A stretch of 64,000 bases of DNA. Source: Lachnospiraceae bacterium OF09-6. Lineage in GTDB: Bacteria; Bacillota; Clostridia; Lachnospirales; Lachnospiraceae. Location: NCBI GenBank assembly GCA_003435055.1, contig QUMM01000018.1:1-64000 (forward strand). Reading direction: 5' to 3'. The notes beneath the pieces are model-generated. The model was not told the origin of the DNA. It made no database searches and saw only the letters and a program-made list of their open reading frames with translations. The position numbers were made by a program, and so were the translations under genes. Positions 1-8,282 of the stretch are shown one piece after another; the stretch's first letter is position 1; the number at the start of each line of letters is the position of its first letter.

Positions 1-94
1 TAAATAATCTTTGCATAAATTTATTATTGATTTCTTGTCATCGTCTTTGATAACCACTCTCTGTAATTTGAAAATGTTTAGTGTTAAAGGATTT

Positions 95-898
95 TTAATT
101 GGTGTTTAATACTGAACCATCTTTTCTAATAATAGAAGTTTCTTCAATATTCTTTTCCGCATTTGTATTTTTTTCCTCAGCTTCACTCAATAATTCAGAT
201 GGATCTGTGATTTTTATACTCTTGATTTGCTCTATCAGTTGCAAACATTCTTCTATTATTTGCTCTCTATGCTTAACAAAAGCTACCGATTTAGATATCT
301 CAATCGGATAAAGAAATTTTGAGATAGTCCCCTCAACAAAGCAACCCATGCGCAAGTCAGAGAATCCTATTTTGACACGCTTCCCATTTTCTAACAAGTT
401 TTCAACTGTATCCTGAATTACTCCCTTTATATACCGTTTTATCTCTCCCTTACTTTTACCATCTTTTGTTGAAAAAGGCGTTAGTCTTCGGCTTGCAATA
501 TCAAATGGCATCTCTTCCGGCGCACCATAATCAGCATTTAATACACAAATCACATTTTCCCAACCAACAACATGAGTAGCATATCCTAATTCAAGCATCA
601 CGTTAGGATTGGGCATATATTTTACCTTTTTATTTCCATCTTTATCAGTTGTTTCGTATTGACATACCGCACTAACATCTGCAATAAAAATATCACAATC
701 ATCTATCTTAGAAAAAATTGTCTGAGCTATATCCGGTGAACCATATTCACCCTTGGTATCTCGGTCTGCTTCAATATCAACTGTATCCCTTAGTAGTTTT
801 ACAGCATCCTTTATTGCGTCTTGTATGATGTTTCTTGTTTCGCTTCCAGGTAAATCCGACTGCCATGAATAAAAAATTGTAATTTGCGAATTACTCAC
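95..898 (-). CDS. TIR-like domain protein, possible defence effector
   Basis: 267 residues. The N-terminus has the motif IFYSWQSDLP, followed by a predicted alternating beta/alpha region with GSPDIAQTI, FIADVSAV and PNPNVMLELGYA (residues about 50-110). I associate this layout with TIR-like nucleotide-binding proteins, in which the conserved Glu lies in the ELGYA helix. The C-terminal 90 residues are Lys/Glu-rich and carry no domain I recognise. If the TIR assignment holds, the protein may act on NAD or related nucleotides in antiphage defence; that is inference. It stands alone beside a possible insertion-sequence end (905-1050), which suggests acquired DNA. The start at 898 is the first Met before the motif; a weak GA-rich ribosome site lies upstream. 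Confidence 0.5.
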   Translation of the reverse strand: MSNSQITIFYSWQSDLPGSETRNIIQDAIKDAVKLLRDTVDIEADRDTKGEYGSPDIAQTIFSKIDDCDIFIADVSAVCQYETTDKDGNKKVKYMPNPNVMLELGYATHVVGWENVICVLNADYGAPEEMPFDIASRRLTPFSTKDGKSKGEIKRYIKGVIQDTVENLLENGKRVKIGFSDLRMGCFVEGTISKFLYPIEISKSVAFVKHREQIIEECLQLIEQIKSIKITDPSELLSEAEEKNTNAEKNIEETSIIRKDGSVLNTN

Positions 899-904
899 TT
901 TTCA

Positions 905-1050
905 ATCCTCCTCACATCTATTCCACTGCCTGCACCCTCTCCAAAATGGTCGAGTTGCCGGATTAGTTGTCATCCGTTTTCATTTTCCAAAAATCATCCC
1001 AAAATGCCTGACATCTAATCCACTGTCTCAAATTGTGACATCTAATCCGA
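905..1050. repeat. Repeat-bearing intergenic DNA, possible insertion-sequence end
   Basis: Between the TIR-like gene and rlmD lie two identical direct repeats of TGACATCTAATCC (1009-1021 and 1036-1048) and a related copy in opposite orientation near 961-974. Closely spaced repeats at a terminus are typical of IS21-family ends. No transposase gene is present, so this could be a solo end or relic. The rest of 899-1174 shows no gene. Confidence 0.35.
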
Positions 1051-1174
1051 GGTCACAACCTGACACACATTTTGCAGTGGATATGTTTCCATATAAGAAA
1101 ACCAGGCTTTTCCAGAAGTCTGATTTCAGATCCAAACCTCCGAAAAAGCCCGGAAATACGCCGCTTTCTGGCAC

Positions 1175-2560
1175 TTATTTATCTTTTCTTGACATCAATA
1201 CTACCGTTTCCACATGCACCGTTCCAGGAAACATATCTACACAGCATACCTTCTCCGGCACATACCCATATGCCTGCAAGATCTCCAGGTCTCTGGCCAG
1301 TGAAGTTGGCTTGCAGGAGATGTACACCATCTGTTCTACTCCGAAATGGATGATTTTTTCCAGTGCCTTTGGATGAATACCGTCTCTCGGTGGATCCAGT
1401 ACGATGAAGTCTGGTTTTTCCTCTACCAGATCAATGGCTTTTAACACATCTCCCGCAATGAACGTACAATTATCCAGCCCATTTAATTTTGCATTTTCTT
1501 TTGCTGCCTCTACAGCCTCTTCTACGATCTCGATACCGATCACATGCTTTGCCACCGGTGCCAGCATTTGCGCAATGGTTCCGGTTCCAGAATACAGATC
1601 AAAAATGGTTTTATCTTTTGTCTCTCCCACATAACTTCTTGCAGTATCATACAGTACTTCTGCCCCCAGCGAATTGGTCTGGAAGAAAGAGAACGGTGAA
1701 ATGCGGAATTTCAATCCAAGCAATTCCTCAAAAAAATAATCCTGACCAGAAAGGATATCGGTATGATCGTTCTGAACCACATCTGCAAGACTGTCATTCT
1801 GAGTATGAAGAATTCCTGCAATTTTTCCCTTCAGATTCAGGCTTTGAAGCAGTGCAGACAATTCTGTCAGCTGATCAGTTTCTTCCCCACCACAGAATTC
1901 TGTCTGAGTCGTTGTTACCAGATCAATCAGAATTTCCTCGGTCTTGACTGCCTTTCTCACCAGAAGATGACGCAGATACCCCTGGTGACTCAGCTTGTGA
2001 TAGTACTTTGCTCCCTGCTGCTGATAGAATTCCAGCACTGCTTCCAGAATCTTACGAAAGTCTTCATCAACGATCTGACAATCTTTTACTGTCACAATAT
2101 CATAAAAGCTGCCACGCTTATGCATTCCCAGAGTCAGTGGTCCGTCCTTATATTCGTCTCCAAAGGAAAATTCCATCTTATTGCGGTATCCAAACTGACA
2201 TGGACTTGCCTTGATTCCTTCAAATTCATAAGATTCACACACCGGATCCAGAAGTGCCTTCACCTGGCTGGCCTTCAGCTCCAGCTGCTTCTCATATGGA
2301 AGATTCTGGTAGGTACATCCACCACAGTCCTGAAAATGTGGACATGCACTTTCGATCTCTTCCTGTGACTTTTCCAGCACTTCCAGGAGACGTCCTTCTG
2401 CCTTTCCTTTTCGAATCTTATTCACAGAAGCTCTTACCTTCTGTCCTGGAAGGACATTCTTGATAATCACCTTCCACTCTTCCCCTTCGACTTCTACCAT
2501 TCCCTTATTTGGGAACTGAATTTCTTTTACAATACCCTCTACTACCTGTCCTTTTTTCAT
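1175..2560 (-). CDS. rlmD: 23S rRNA (uracil-C5)-methyltransferase, RlmD/RlmCD type
   Basis: 461 residues, full length for the RumA/RlmCD family, which methylates uracils 747 and/or 1939 of 23S rRNA using S-adenosylmethionine. A TRAM RNA-binding domain occupies residues 1-60. A [4Fe-4S] cluster motif, CPHFQDCGGC, lies near residue 75. The SAM-binding loop FDLYSGTGTI lies near 320, the catalytic-site DPPRDG near 390, and the nucleophilic Cys in VYISCKPTSLARDL near 420. Many Firmicutes have a single enzyme serving both uracil sites, so substrate range cannot be told from sequence. The gene is on the minus strand after the small membrane-protein gene and its terminator. Confidence 0.93.
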   Translation of the reverse strand: MKKGQVVEGIVKEIQFPNKGMVEVEGEEWKVIIKNVLPGQKVRASVNKIRKGKAEGRLLEVLEKSQEEIESACPHFQDCGGCTYQNLPYEKQLELKASQVKALLDPVCESYEFEGIKASPCQFGYRNKMEFSFGDEYKDGPLTLGMHKRGSFYDIVTVKDCQIVDEDFRKILEAVLEFYQQQGAKYYHKLSHQGYLRHLLVRKAVKTEEILIDLVTTTQTEFCGGEETDQLTELSALLQSLNLKGKIAGILHTQNDSLADVVQNDHTDILSGQDYFFEELLGLKFRISPFSFFQTNSLGAEVLYDTARSYVGETKDKTIFDLYSGTGTIAQMLAPVAKHVIGIEIVEEAVEAAKENAKLNGLDNCTFIAGDVLKAIDLVEEKPDFIVLDPPRDGIHPKALEKIIHFGVEQMVYISCKPTSLARDLEILQAYGYVPEKVCCVDMFPGTVHVETVVLMSRKDK

Positions 2561-2602
2561 CTATCTTTCTCCTGCTCTTCTTTTCTAAGTACATACTTTA
2601 AC

Positions 2603-2638
2603 TTATAAAAGGCAGGTGCCATGTGGCATCTGCCTTAT
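2603..2638 (-). terminator. Rho-independent terminator after the 93-residue membrane-protein gene
   Basis: A 12-bp stem (2609-2620 with 2625-2636, one mismatch) closes an ATGT loop. On the minus strand it is followed by TTTTATAAG. It separates the gene ending at 2651 from rlmD. Confidence 0.8.
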
Positions 2639-2650
2639 TCCTCTTGTGAA

Positions 2651-2932
2651 TTATTCCTCTGTCTTTCCTTCTGTCTCGTCTACAAAGATCTCATCTTCTG
2701 CATCTTTCTCATCTTCCAGATCTTCGTCTTCAAAATAATCATCAAAGTCATCTTCAAAATCGTCTTCGAAATCTTCCAGATAATCAGGAGTTAAATATCT
2801 GTAAACGGCATATGCAATACCTGCAACTGCTGTCACAGCACCGATTACTGCCAGAACCCAAAGAATCGCATTTTTATGTTTTTCCTCTTCTTTTTTCTGC
2901 ATTAATGCTAATAAATCCTCAATTCTATTCAT
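2651..2932 (-). CDS. Small single-pass membrane protein with acidic tail
   Basis: 93 residues. Residues 1-20 are charged and cytosolic in character. Residues 22-45 form one hydrophobic helix (AILWVLAVIGAVTAVAGIAY). The last 45 residues are almost all Asp/Glu. Proteins of this layout are common and uncharacterised in Lachnospiraceae; I know of no function. It lies just downstream of pcrA on the same strand (75-bp gap) and ends at its own terminator. The start has a good ribosome site, GAAAGAAGG. Confidence 0.75.
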   Translation of the reverse strand: MNRIEDLLALMQKKEEEKHKNAILWVLAVIGAVTAVAGIAYAVYRYLTPDYLEDFEDDFEDDFDDYFEDEDLEDEKDAEDEIFVDETEGKTEE

Positions 2933-3007
2933 ATCGGTTCTTCCTTTCTTTCATGATTCGTATTTTCTCTAGTATATCACTAATGTCCTGTTTTTACCAC
3001 CCAAAAT

Positions 3008-5227
3008 TTACACTTTCTTGAGTTTTGCAAAAGCTGCAAACATTTTCTTTACACCAGCTTTTTCAAAATTCACTGTCACCTCGTAATCTTTGCCACCATC
3101 GATGATATTCTCCACTGTTCCCACACCAAACTTGATGTGGCGTACCTGGTCTCCTACCCCATAGTCCAGACTGTCTGCCTTTTTCACCCTGAACTGGTCG
3201 GGATCAAAGGCTTTCGTCTGAAACGCTTTTCTGGCCTGCATATATGGGCTGTGTGGATCCGGCTTCTTTTTCACCGGTTGCTCCACTTTCACATACTCGC
3301 CTCCTGTCTGTACCAGACGAATAGGGATCTCTCTTAAGAATCTGGAGATCGGATAGTACTGTGTCTCACCACGCATCATACGCTGCTTTGCGCAGGTAAT
3401 AGTCAGATGCTTCATGGCACGGGTAATTCCCACATAACACAGACGTCTCTCTTCCTCCAGTTCATCAGGATCATCGGCATTGATGCTGGCATATCCCGGG
3501 AATACCCCTTCTTCCAGACCTGTCAGATAGACGTTCGGAAACTCCAGCCCTTTGGCACTGTGTAAGGTCATCAACACCACGTGATTGGCATCCTCTTCCT
3601 GCTCATCCAAATCTGCTACCAGTGCCACTTCTTCCAGAAATCCGCTCAAGGAAGGCTCTTTGGCAGATTCTTCATAAGTCACGATTTTGGAAATCAATTC
3701 ATCAATATTTTCGATACGGGCCTTGGCCTCATCTGTTCCTTCAGCCTGAAGTTCTGCCACATATCCTGTCATATCTATAATAGACTGAAGCAGCTCATGA
3801 ACACTATAGAATTCAGCCTGACTGCGCAGTGTCTGAATAAAAGTCACAAATGGTTCAATCTTTGCGGCTGCCCTACCCAGTGAAACGATATTCTTTGCGT
3901 CCTGCAGTGCGGCATAAAAACTGATCTCCCGGTCTACCGCATAGTTCTGCACTTTCGCCAGTGAAGCTGCTCCGATGCCTCTTTTCGGGATGTTGATAAT
4001 ACGACGTACTGCCAGATCATCCCTTGCATTGTCTACAGTTTTCAGATAACACAGCAGATCCTTGATCTCTTTTCGCGCATAGAAATTGATGCCGCCCACC
4101 AGCTTATATGGAATATTCGCCATCAGCAGCTTTTCCTCAAACAGACGGGACTGAGCATTGGTACGATACAGAATTGCACAGTCTTTGTAATCAAATTCGC
4201 CCTTATTCTTTCTTCTGCGAATATCTTCTGTCACGTAATCTGCTTCTTCAAAAGAAGTCATACACTGACGCACTGTGATCTGATCTCCTCGCTCATTTTC
4301 CGTCCACAGAGCTTTTTCCTTTCGTCCAATATTATGACTGATCACACCATTGGCTGCATCCAGAATGTTCTGTGTGGAACGATAATTCTGCTCCAGCTTG
4401 ATCACTGTGGCATCCTCAAAGTCCTTCTCGAAATTCAGAATATTTCCGATATTGGCACCACGGAACTTGTAAATTGACTGATCGTCATCACCGACCACGC
4501 AAAGATTTCGGTATTTTTCTGCCAGAATACTGACCAGCTTAAACTGTGCTGAGTTGGTATCCTGATATTCATCTACCATGATATATCGGAACCGATCCTG
4601 ATAATATTCCAGCACATCCGGGCAGGTACGGAACAATTCTACTGTCTTCACAATCAAATCATCAAAGTCCATAGCATTATTTCGTTTTAAAGCAGCCTGA
4701 TATTCCTTATATACATCACAAATTTTCCGCTTCGTGAAATCTCCAAATACCTGTGTCTCATATTCTGTCGGTCCTATCAGTTCATCTTTCTGATGAGAAA
4801 TAGCCGACAGAAACATCTTTTCCTTGTATACCTTGGTATCGATCTCCAGGCGTTTGCAGATATCTTTCATCACCGTCTTCTGATCATCTCCGTCATAAAT
4901 CGTGAAGTTCGTTCCATATCCCAGACGATCGGCAAATCTTCTTAGAATCCGCACACACATAGAATGAAAGGTAGACACCCACACTCCATCAGAACCGTAT
5001 CCTACCAGCTGATCCACACGTTCCCGCATCTCCCCTGCTGCTTTATTCGTAAATGTAATCGCCAGAATATTCCATGGATTTACTTCTTTTTCTTCTATCA
5101 AATATGCAATTCTGTGGGTCAGTACTCTGGTTTTTCCAGATCCTGCACCTGCCAACAGCAAAAGTGGTCCATCTGTATGGAATACCGCCTGCTTCTGGCA
5201 TTCATTTAAGGTATCATAATTGCTCAT
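3008..5227 (-). CDS. pcrA: ATP-dependent DNA helicase PcrA/UvrD
   Basis: 739 residues, normal length for PcrA, the superfamily 1A 3'-5' helicase used in nucleotide excision repair, replication restart and clearing RecA or RNA polymerase from DNA. Visible motifs: Walker A AGAGSGKTRV (27-36), AITFTNKAAGEM (motif Ia), motif II VDEYQDTN (near 225), motif III GDDDQSIY, motif IV QNYRSTQNI, motif V TLHSAKGLEF and motif VI YVGITRA. The C-terminus carries the Tudor-like region YGVGDQVRHIKFGVGTV, which in PcrA/UvrD contacts RNA polymerase. Monocistronic or co-transcribed with the small membrane protein downstream. Confidence 0.96.
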   Translation of the reverse strand: MSNYDTLNECQKQAVFHTDGPLLLLAGAGSGKTRVLTHRIAYLIEEKEVNPWNILAITFTNKAAGEMRERVDQLVGYGSDGVWVSTFHSMCVRILRRFADRLGYGTNFTIYDGDDQKTVMKDICKRLEIDTKVYKEKMFLSAISHQKDELIGPTEYETQVFGDFTKRKICDVYKEYQAALKRNNAMDFDDLIVKTVELFRTCPDVLEYYQDRFRYIMVDEYQDTNSAQFKLVSILAEKYRNLCVVGDDDQSIYKFRGANIGNILNFEKDFEDATVIKLEQNYRSTQNILDAANGVISHNIGRKEKALWTENERGDQITVRQCMTSFEEADYVTEDIRRRKNKGEFDYKDCAILYRTNAQSRLFEEKLLMANIPYKLVGGINFYARKEIKDLLCYLKTVDNARDDLAVRRIINIPKRGIGAASLAKVQNYAVDREISFYAALQDAKNIVSLGRAAAKIEPFVTFIQTLRSQAEFYSVHELLQSIIDMTGYVAELQAEGTDEAKARIENIDELISKIVTYEESAKEPSLSGFLEEVALVADLDEQEEDANHVVLMTLHSAKGLEFPNVYLTGLEEGVFPGYASINADDPDELEEERRLCYVGITRAMKHLTITCAKQRMMRGETQYYPISRFLREIPIRLVQTGGEYVKVEQPVKKKPDPHSPYMQARKAFQTKAFDPDQFRVKKADSLDYGVGDQVRHIKFGVGTVENIIDGGKDYEVTVNFEKAGVKKMFAAFAKLKKV

Positions 5228-5302
5228 TTTTTTCCTTTCCAGTAAAAAATACTTGCCACGTAGTTTTGAAAACTGTATAATCTAGTCAGGAGGCGTTAAA
5301 TT

Positions 5303-5893
5303 ATGAAACTCGATAAAGATGATATACTAAAAAGCATTCTTGAACATATATCTGATCTTGATTATATCAAGACTGCGGATATCCCCAACATTGAATTATA
5401 CATGGATCAGGTGACTACTTTCATGGACTCTCAGATGGCATCTTCCAAGCGTTATCCAGATGACAAGGTTCTGACTAAGACCATGATCAATAATTACGCA
5501 AAAAATCACCTGCTTCCTTCTCCAAATAAAAAGAAATATTCCAAAGAACATGTCTTGATGCTGATTTTTATTTACTACTTCAAGAGTTTTTTGTCCATCT
5601 CCGACATTCAGGCTCTGCTCACTCCTCTGGCAGATCGTTACTTCCAGAAAGAGGATGGGCTGAATGTGGAAGATCTCTATAATGAAGTCTTTGGTATGGA
5701 AAAAGAACAGGTGGAATATTTAAAAAAAGATCTGATGGAAAAATATCAGACTGCCAGTCAGTCTTTTGCTGAGGCAGAGGAAAAAGACCGTGAATTTCTC
5801 ACAATGTTTTCCTTTATCTGTCTGCTCAGCTTCGACGTCTATATGAAAAAACAACTGATTGAATCCATTATTGATTCTTTTCCATCCGACTGA
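5303..5893 (+). CDS. DUF1836 domain-containing protein
   Basis: 196 residues. The central region (about 55-130), with MINNYAKNHLLPSPNKKKYS followed by a helix-rich stretch, matches the DUF1836 family. This family is common in Bacillota and resembles MerR-like winged-helix DNA-binding proteins; its function is unknown. The start at 5303 has a strong site, AGGAGGCG, 8 nt upstream. It is divergent from pcrA, and its last 26 bases overlap the 3' end of yerC on the other strand. Confidence 0.85.
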   Translation: MKLDKDDILKSILEHISDLDYIKTADIPNIELYMDQVTTFMDSQMASSKRYPDDKVLTKTMINNYAKNHLLPSPNKKKYSKEHVLMLIFIYYFKSFLSISDIQALLTPLADRYFQKEDGLNVEDLYNEVFGMEKEQVEYLKKDLMEKYQTASQSFAEAEEKDREFLTMFSFICLLSFDVYMKKQLIESIIDSFPSD

Positions 5894-6161
5894 ATACCAT
5901 CTGATATCCGTCATTGCCATAATTCAGTGACCGGTTGACCCTGCTTATGGTTGCAGTGGATGCGCCTGTCTGTTCAGCGATCTCCAGATAGGTCTTATTT
6001 TCCGTCAGCATCTTTGCAACCTCAAAGCGCTGGGACAGAGATAACAATTCATTGATGGTACACACATCCTCAAAAAACTGATAACATTCTTCTACATTTT
6101 CCAGTTGTAACACAGCTTCAAATAGATGCTTCACTGCCTCTGTATGGACGGTCTTGCTCAT
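5868..6161 (-). CDS. YerC/YecD family TrpR-related protein
   Basis: 97 residues, full length for the YerC family of TrpR-like helix-turn-helix proteins. It shows LLSLSQRFEVAKML (residues 39-52) and the DNA-recognition segment TYLEIAEQTGASTATISRVNRSL (57-79; TrpR-type helix-turn-helix). In Bacillus yerC is suspected to act in regulation near pcrA, and here too pcrA is a close neighbour. The gene converges with and overlaps the DUF1836 gene by 26 bp. Confidence 0.9.
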   Translation of the reverse strand: MSKTVHTEAVKHLFEAVLQLENVEECYQFFEDVCTINELLSLSQRFEVAKMLTENKTYLEIAEQTGASTATISRVNRSLNYGNDGYQMVFSRMEKNQ

Positions 6162-6204
6162 GTTCTACATCCTCCCTTTACATTCAATATGCCTTTTTCG
6201 GGCA

Positions 6205-6915
6205 TTATTTTCTGACATATTTCAAGAATTTCTCAACAGAACGGTTCACCACCAGTTCCTCTGGAAACTTCATTTCTTCCATCAAAGCTATCGCCAGATC
6301 ATGATTTCGTATATCCCAGATACAGTGTGCATCGCTGCCCATGATAATCGGCTGTTGATACTCCACGCAATACTTCAGCATCTGTATATCGTTTTCTCTG
6401 GCTCCCTGTCTGGTACCCGACGGATCCAACGAATGATTGTTCAACTCCAACAGCTTATGTTCTTCCTTTGCAGTATACACAATCTGCTCCATATCCACCG
6501 GATATCTGCCATCATCCGGGTGTCCGACAATATTCACATACGGATTCTTCAGTGCTGCTACGATAGCCTGTGTATTCTCTTCTCTGCTACCTGGCTTGAT
6601 ACATGGAATATGAAGACTTGCGATCACCACATCCAGCTTCTGCAATGTAGACTCAGGCAGATCCAGTCTCCCCTCAAAATCGCAAATATTTATTTCTGTA
6701 CCGAACAGCAGCGGCATCCCGTCTATCTCTCTTGGCATCACCTTCAGATTATCGAAATAAAAACGGTGCGGTCCACCTGGCATCTCCGGTGCATGATCGG
6801 TAATTCCCAGCAGTTCCAGACCCTTTTCTGACGCTGCATGAGCCATCTCCATAATGGTGTTATAAGCATGCCCACTTATTAGTGTGTGGGTATGTATATC
6901 CAAAACATCTCTCAT
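6205..6915 (-). CDS. PHP-domain phosphatase, YcdX type
   Basis: About 236 residues. The PHP metal motifs are clear: LDIHTHTLISGHA at the N-terminus, GITDHAPEMPGGPH, GTEINI, VIASLH, NIVGHPDDGRYP and IMGSDAH, which together give the trinuclear metal site of YcdX-like phosphoesterases. Substrate unknown. I chose the second ATG (6915) rather than the one 15 bases upstream because an AGGAG ribosome site sits 7-8 nt before it and overlaps the first ATG. It lies 43 bp after yerC on the same strand. Confidence 0.88.
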   Translation of the reverse strand: MRDVLDIHTHTLISGHAYNTIMEMAHAASEKGLELLGITDHAPEMPGGPHRFYFDNLKVMPREIDGMPLLFGTEINICDFEGRLDLPESTLQKLDVVIASLHIPCIKPGSREENTQAIVAALKNPYVNIVGHPDDGRYPVDMEQIVYTAKEEHKLLELNNHSLDPSGTRQGARENDIQMLKYCVEYQQPIIMGSDAHCIWDIRNHDLAIALMEEMKFPEELVVNRSVEKFLKYVRK

Positions 6916-6998
6916 TTTTTCACTCCTCATATCGTTCAGTATACCATATTATCATTCTGATAATCAACCACTTTCCTGTTTTAAAGCGTGAATATGTG

Positions 6999-7221
6999 AA
7001 AGCTGCCAGGGTCAAAAAGCCTGAAACCACGATGTGCTTGCACAAGAGTGGTTTTACGGCTTAATGACCCGCCCCAATATGAGCATGAAAGTGGAGCGTA
7101 AGCTTCACGATATGCGAATGTGGGACAGGGTGCTATGTGCCGGTGGCACATGTTTAGCACCGACCGGAGTGAAACGGAGATGTGAGAGTACGAAGTACGA
7201 AACAATCCGAAAGGCAGCTTT
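6999..7221 (+). ncRNA. Structured noncoding RNA, about 223 nt, possibly raiA-type
   Basis: The ends pair as a closing stem: AAAGCTGCC (6999-7007) with GGCAGCTTT (7213-7221). Inside are a nested arm (GGGTCA 7009-7014 with TGACCC 7065-7070, then AAGCC with GGCTT, AACCAC with GTGGTT, and GTGC with GCAC), a hairpin GTGGAGC-GTAA-GCTTCAC with a GNRA loop (about 7091-7108), and an arm GGTGCT...AGCACC enclosing ATGTGCC/GGCACAT. A terminator on the same strand follows directly. Size, multibranch shape and stand-alone setting recall the raiA-motif (ARRPOF) RNA of clostridia, but I make that family assignment from memory and hold it loosely. It is not tmRNA, RNase P RNA or SRP RNA by their signature segments. 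Confidence 0.6.
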
Positions 7222-7238
7222 TGTAGATATATCACAGA

Positions 7239-7280
7239 AATCCCATACCTGATTTCTCACTGTATGGGATTCCTGTTTCT
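7239..7280 (+). terminator. Terminator of the structured RNA
   Basis: A 10-bp perfect stem, AATCCCATAC (7239-7248) with GTATGGGATT (7262-7271), is followed on the plus strand by CCTGTTTCTTCT. The opposite strand has no comparable U-tract, which fixes the orientation of the upstream RNA as plus. Confidence 0.75.
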
Positions 7281-7311
7281 TCTAAACGGATTTTGCAATC
7301 TGTGATCTGAT

Positions 7312-7581
7312 TTACACCTGCTCCAGATATTCCTTTAATGCCTGTGCCAGCTGATCTGGACAGGATGTTGGACGCACACCACACTTGGTTCCTTCCAGAC
7401 GATGCATCACATCTGCCACATCCATTCCTTCTACCAGGCGTCCGATTCCAGCAGTATTACCACTGCATCCGCCAATGAAATTCACATTTTTCAACTTGTT
7501 ATCTTCTACTTCAAAGGTCACTGCTGAAGAACAGACACCTTTATTTTTATGAATATAAGTCGTATCTTCTTTTCTTAACAT
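7312..7581 (-). CDS. TSCPD domain protein, TIGR03905 family
   Basis: About 89 residues from the Met at 7581. It contains GGCSGNTAGIGRLVEGM and a C-terminal CGVRPTSCPDQLAQAL; the TSCPD signature gives the family its name. The domain is also found at the C-terminus of vitamin B12-dependent ribonucleotide reductases, where its cysteines bind zinc. The stand-alone form has no known role. A longer frame upstream (to 7656) has no ribosome site, whereas GAAAGGAATG precedes 7581. Confidence 0.88.
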   Translation of the reverse strand: MLRKEDTTYIHKNKGVCSSAVTFEVEDNKLKNVNFIGGCSGNTAGIGRLVEGMDVADVMHRLEGTKCGVRPTSCPDQLAQALKEYLEQV

Positions 7582-7645
7582 GGTACTTTCATTCCTTTCT
7601 GTGTTATTTCGTATTTTATCGCATCTGAGTATATCACAAAACTTT

Positions 7646-8113
7646 CTACTCTGCAAATGGCAGCTTCTTCATCATCTGGTAATAACACGGTATCAGCAAC
7701 ACACATGCTCCAAACCAGGCCATGGGACTTGCAATACAAACTGCCGTAAATCCTATTATTCTGGCTAATCCCACAGTTGCAGCTATTCGCATCACCAGTT
7801 CGATCATGCAGGCCATAAATGGTGCCCTTCCATTTTGCATACTCTGAATGGAAGTTCGATAAACAGCCAGCAACCCCAGTAAAAAGTAAAATGGAGCCTC
7901 TATCGTCAGGAACAGATCGGAATAGTGGTAGATCTCTGACGATGGATTCGATAAAAACATCTGCACAATGGGATGTCTGAGAAGCAGTATTCCGATACAC
8001 ATGACAGACATCTGAAATCCCATGGGAAATCCTGTCTTCAAATGTAAAATCATTGTTTTTCTCAGACCGTGAAAATCTTCTCTACGCAGATGCAGAATCT
8101 GGAATTTTTTCAA
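7646..8113 (-). pseudogene. MATE-family efflux protein, internally deleted remnant
   Basis: The C-terminal part matches the end of a MATE multidrug/Na+ antiporter (FLTIEAPFYFLLGLLAVYR, SPMAWFGACVLLIPCYYQMM), but only about 155 of the usual 450 residues are present. A segment from the middle of the protein (GFPMGFQMSVMCIG) is joined directly to a later one (ILLLRHPIVQMFLS), which implies an internal deletion of about 90 residues, and the N-terminal half is missing. Upstream bases to 8282 contain stops in this frame and nothing I can support as a gene. Confidence 0.75.
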
Positions 8114-8282
8114 TCACACCAGCAAACGTAAGTTTTTTCTGTCCATTGCCTGCTATTATAAAATCGACGCCTGCAAAAAGCGATTCCTATATTGCTTTCG
8201 CTGATACAGATATTGATTTATTACACAACTTTTTTATTTCTGCATATAGTAATCTGATCATATTTTTGGAGTTCTTTTCTTT

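Noticed and set aside
7034..7252. Possible small genes within the structured RNA region
   Set aside because: No ribosome sites, frames conflict with dense RNA pairing, and composition is not protein-like.
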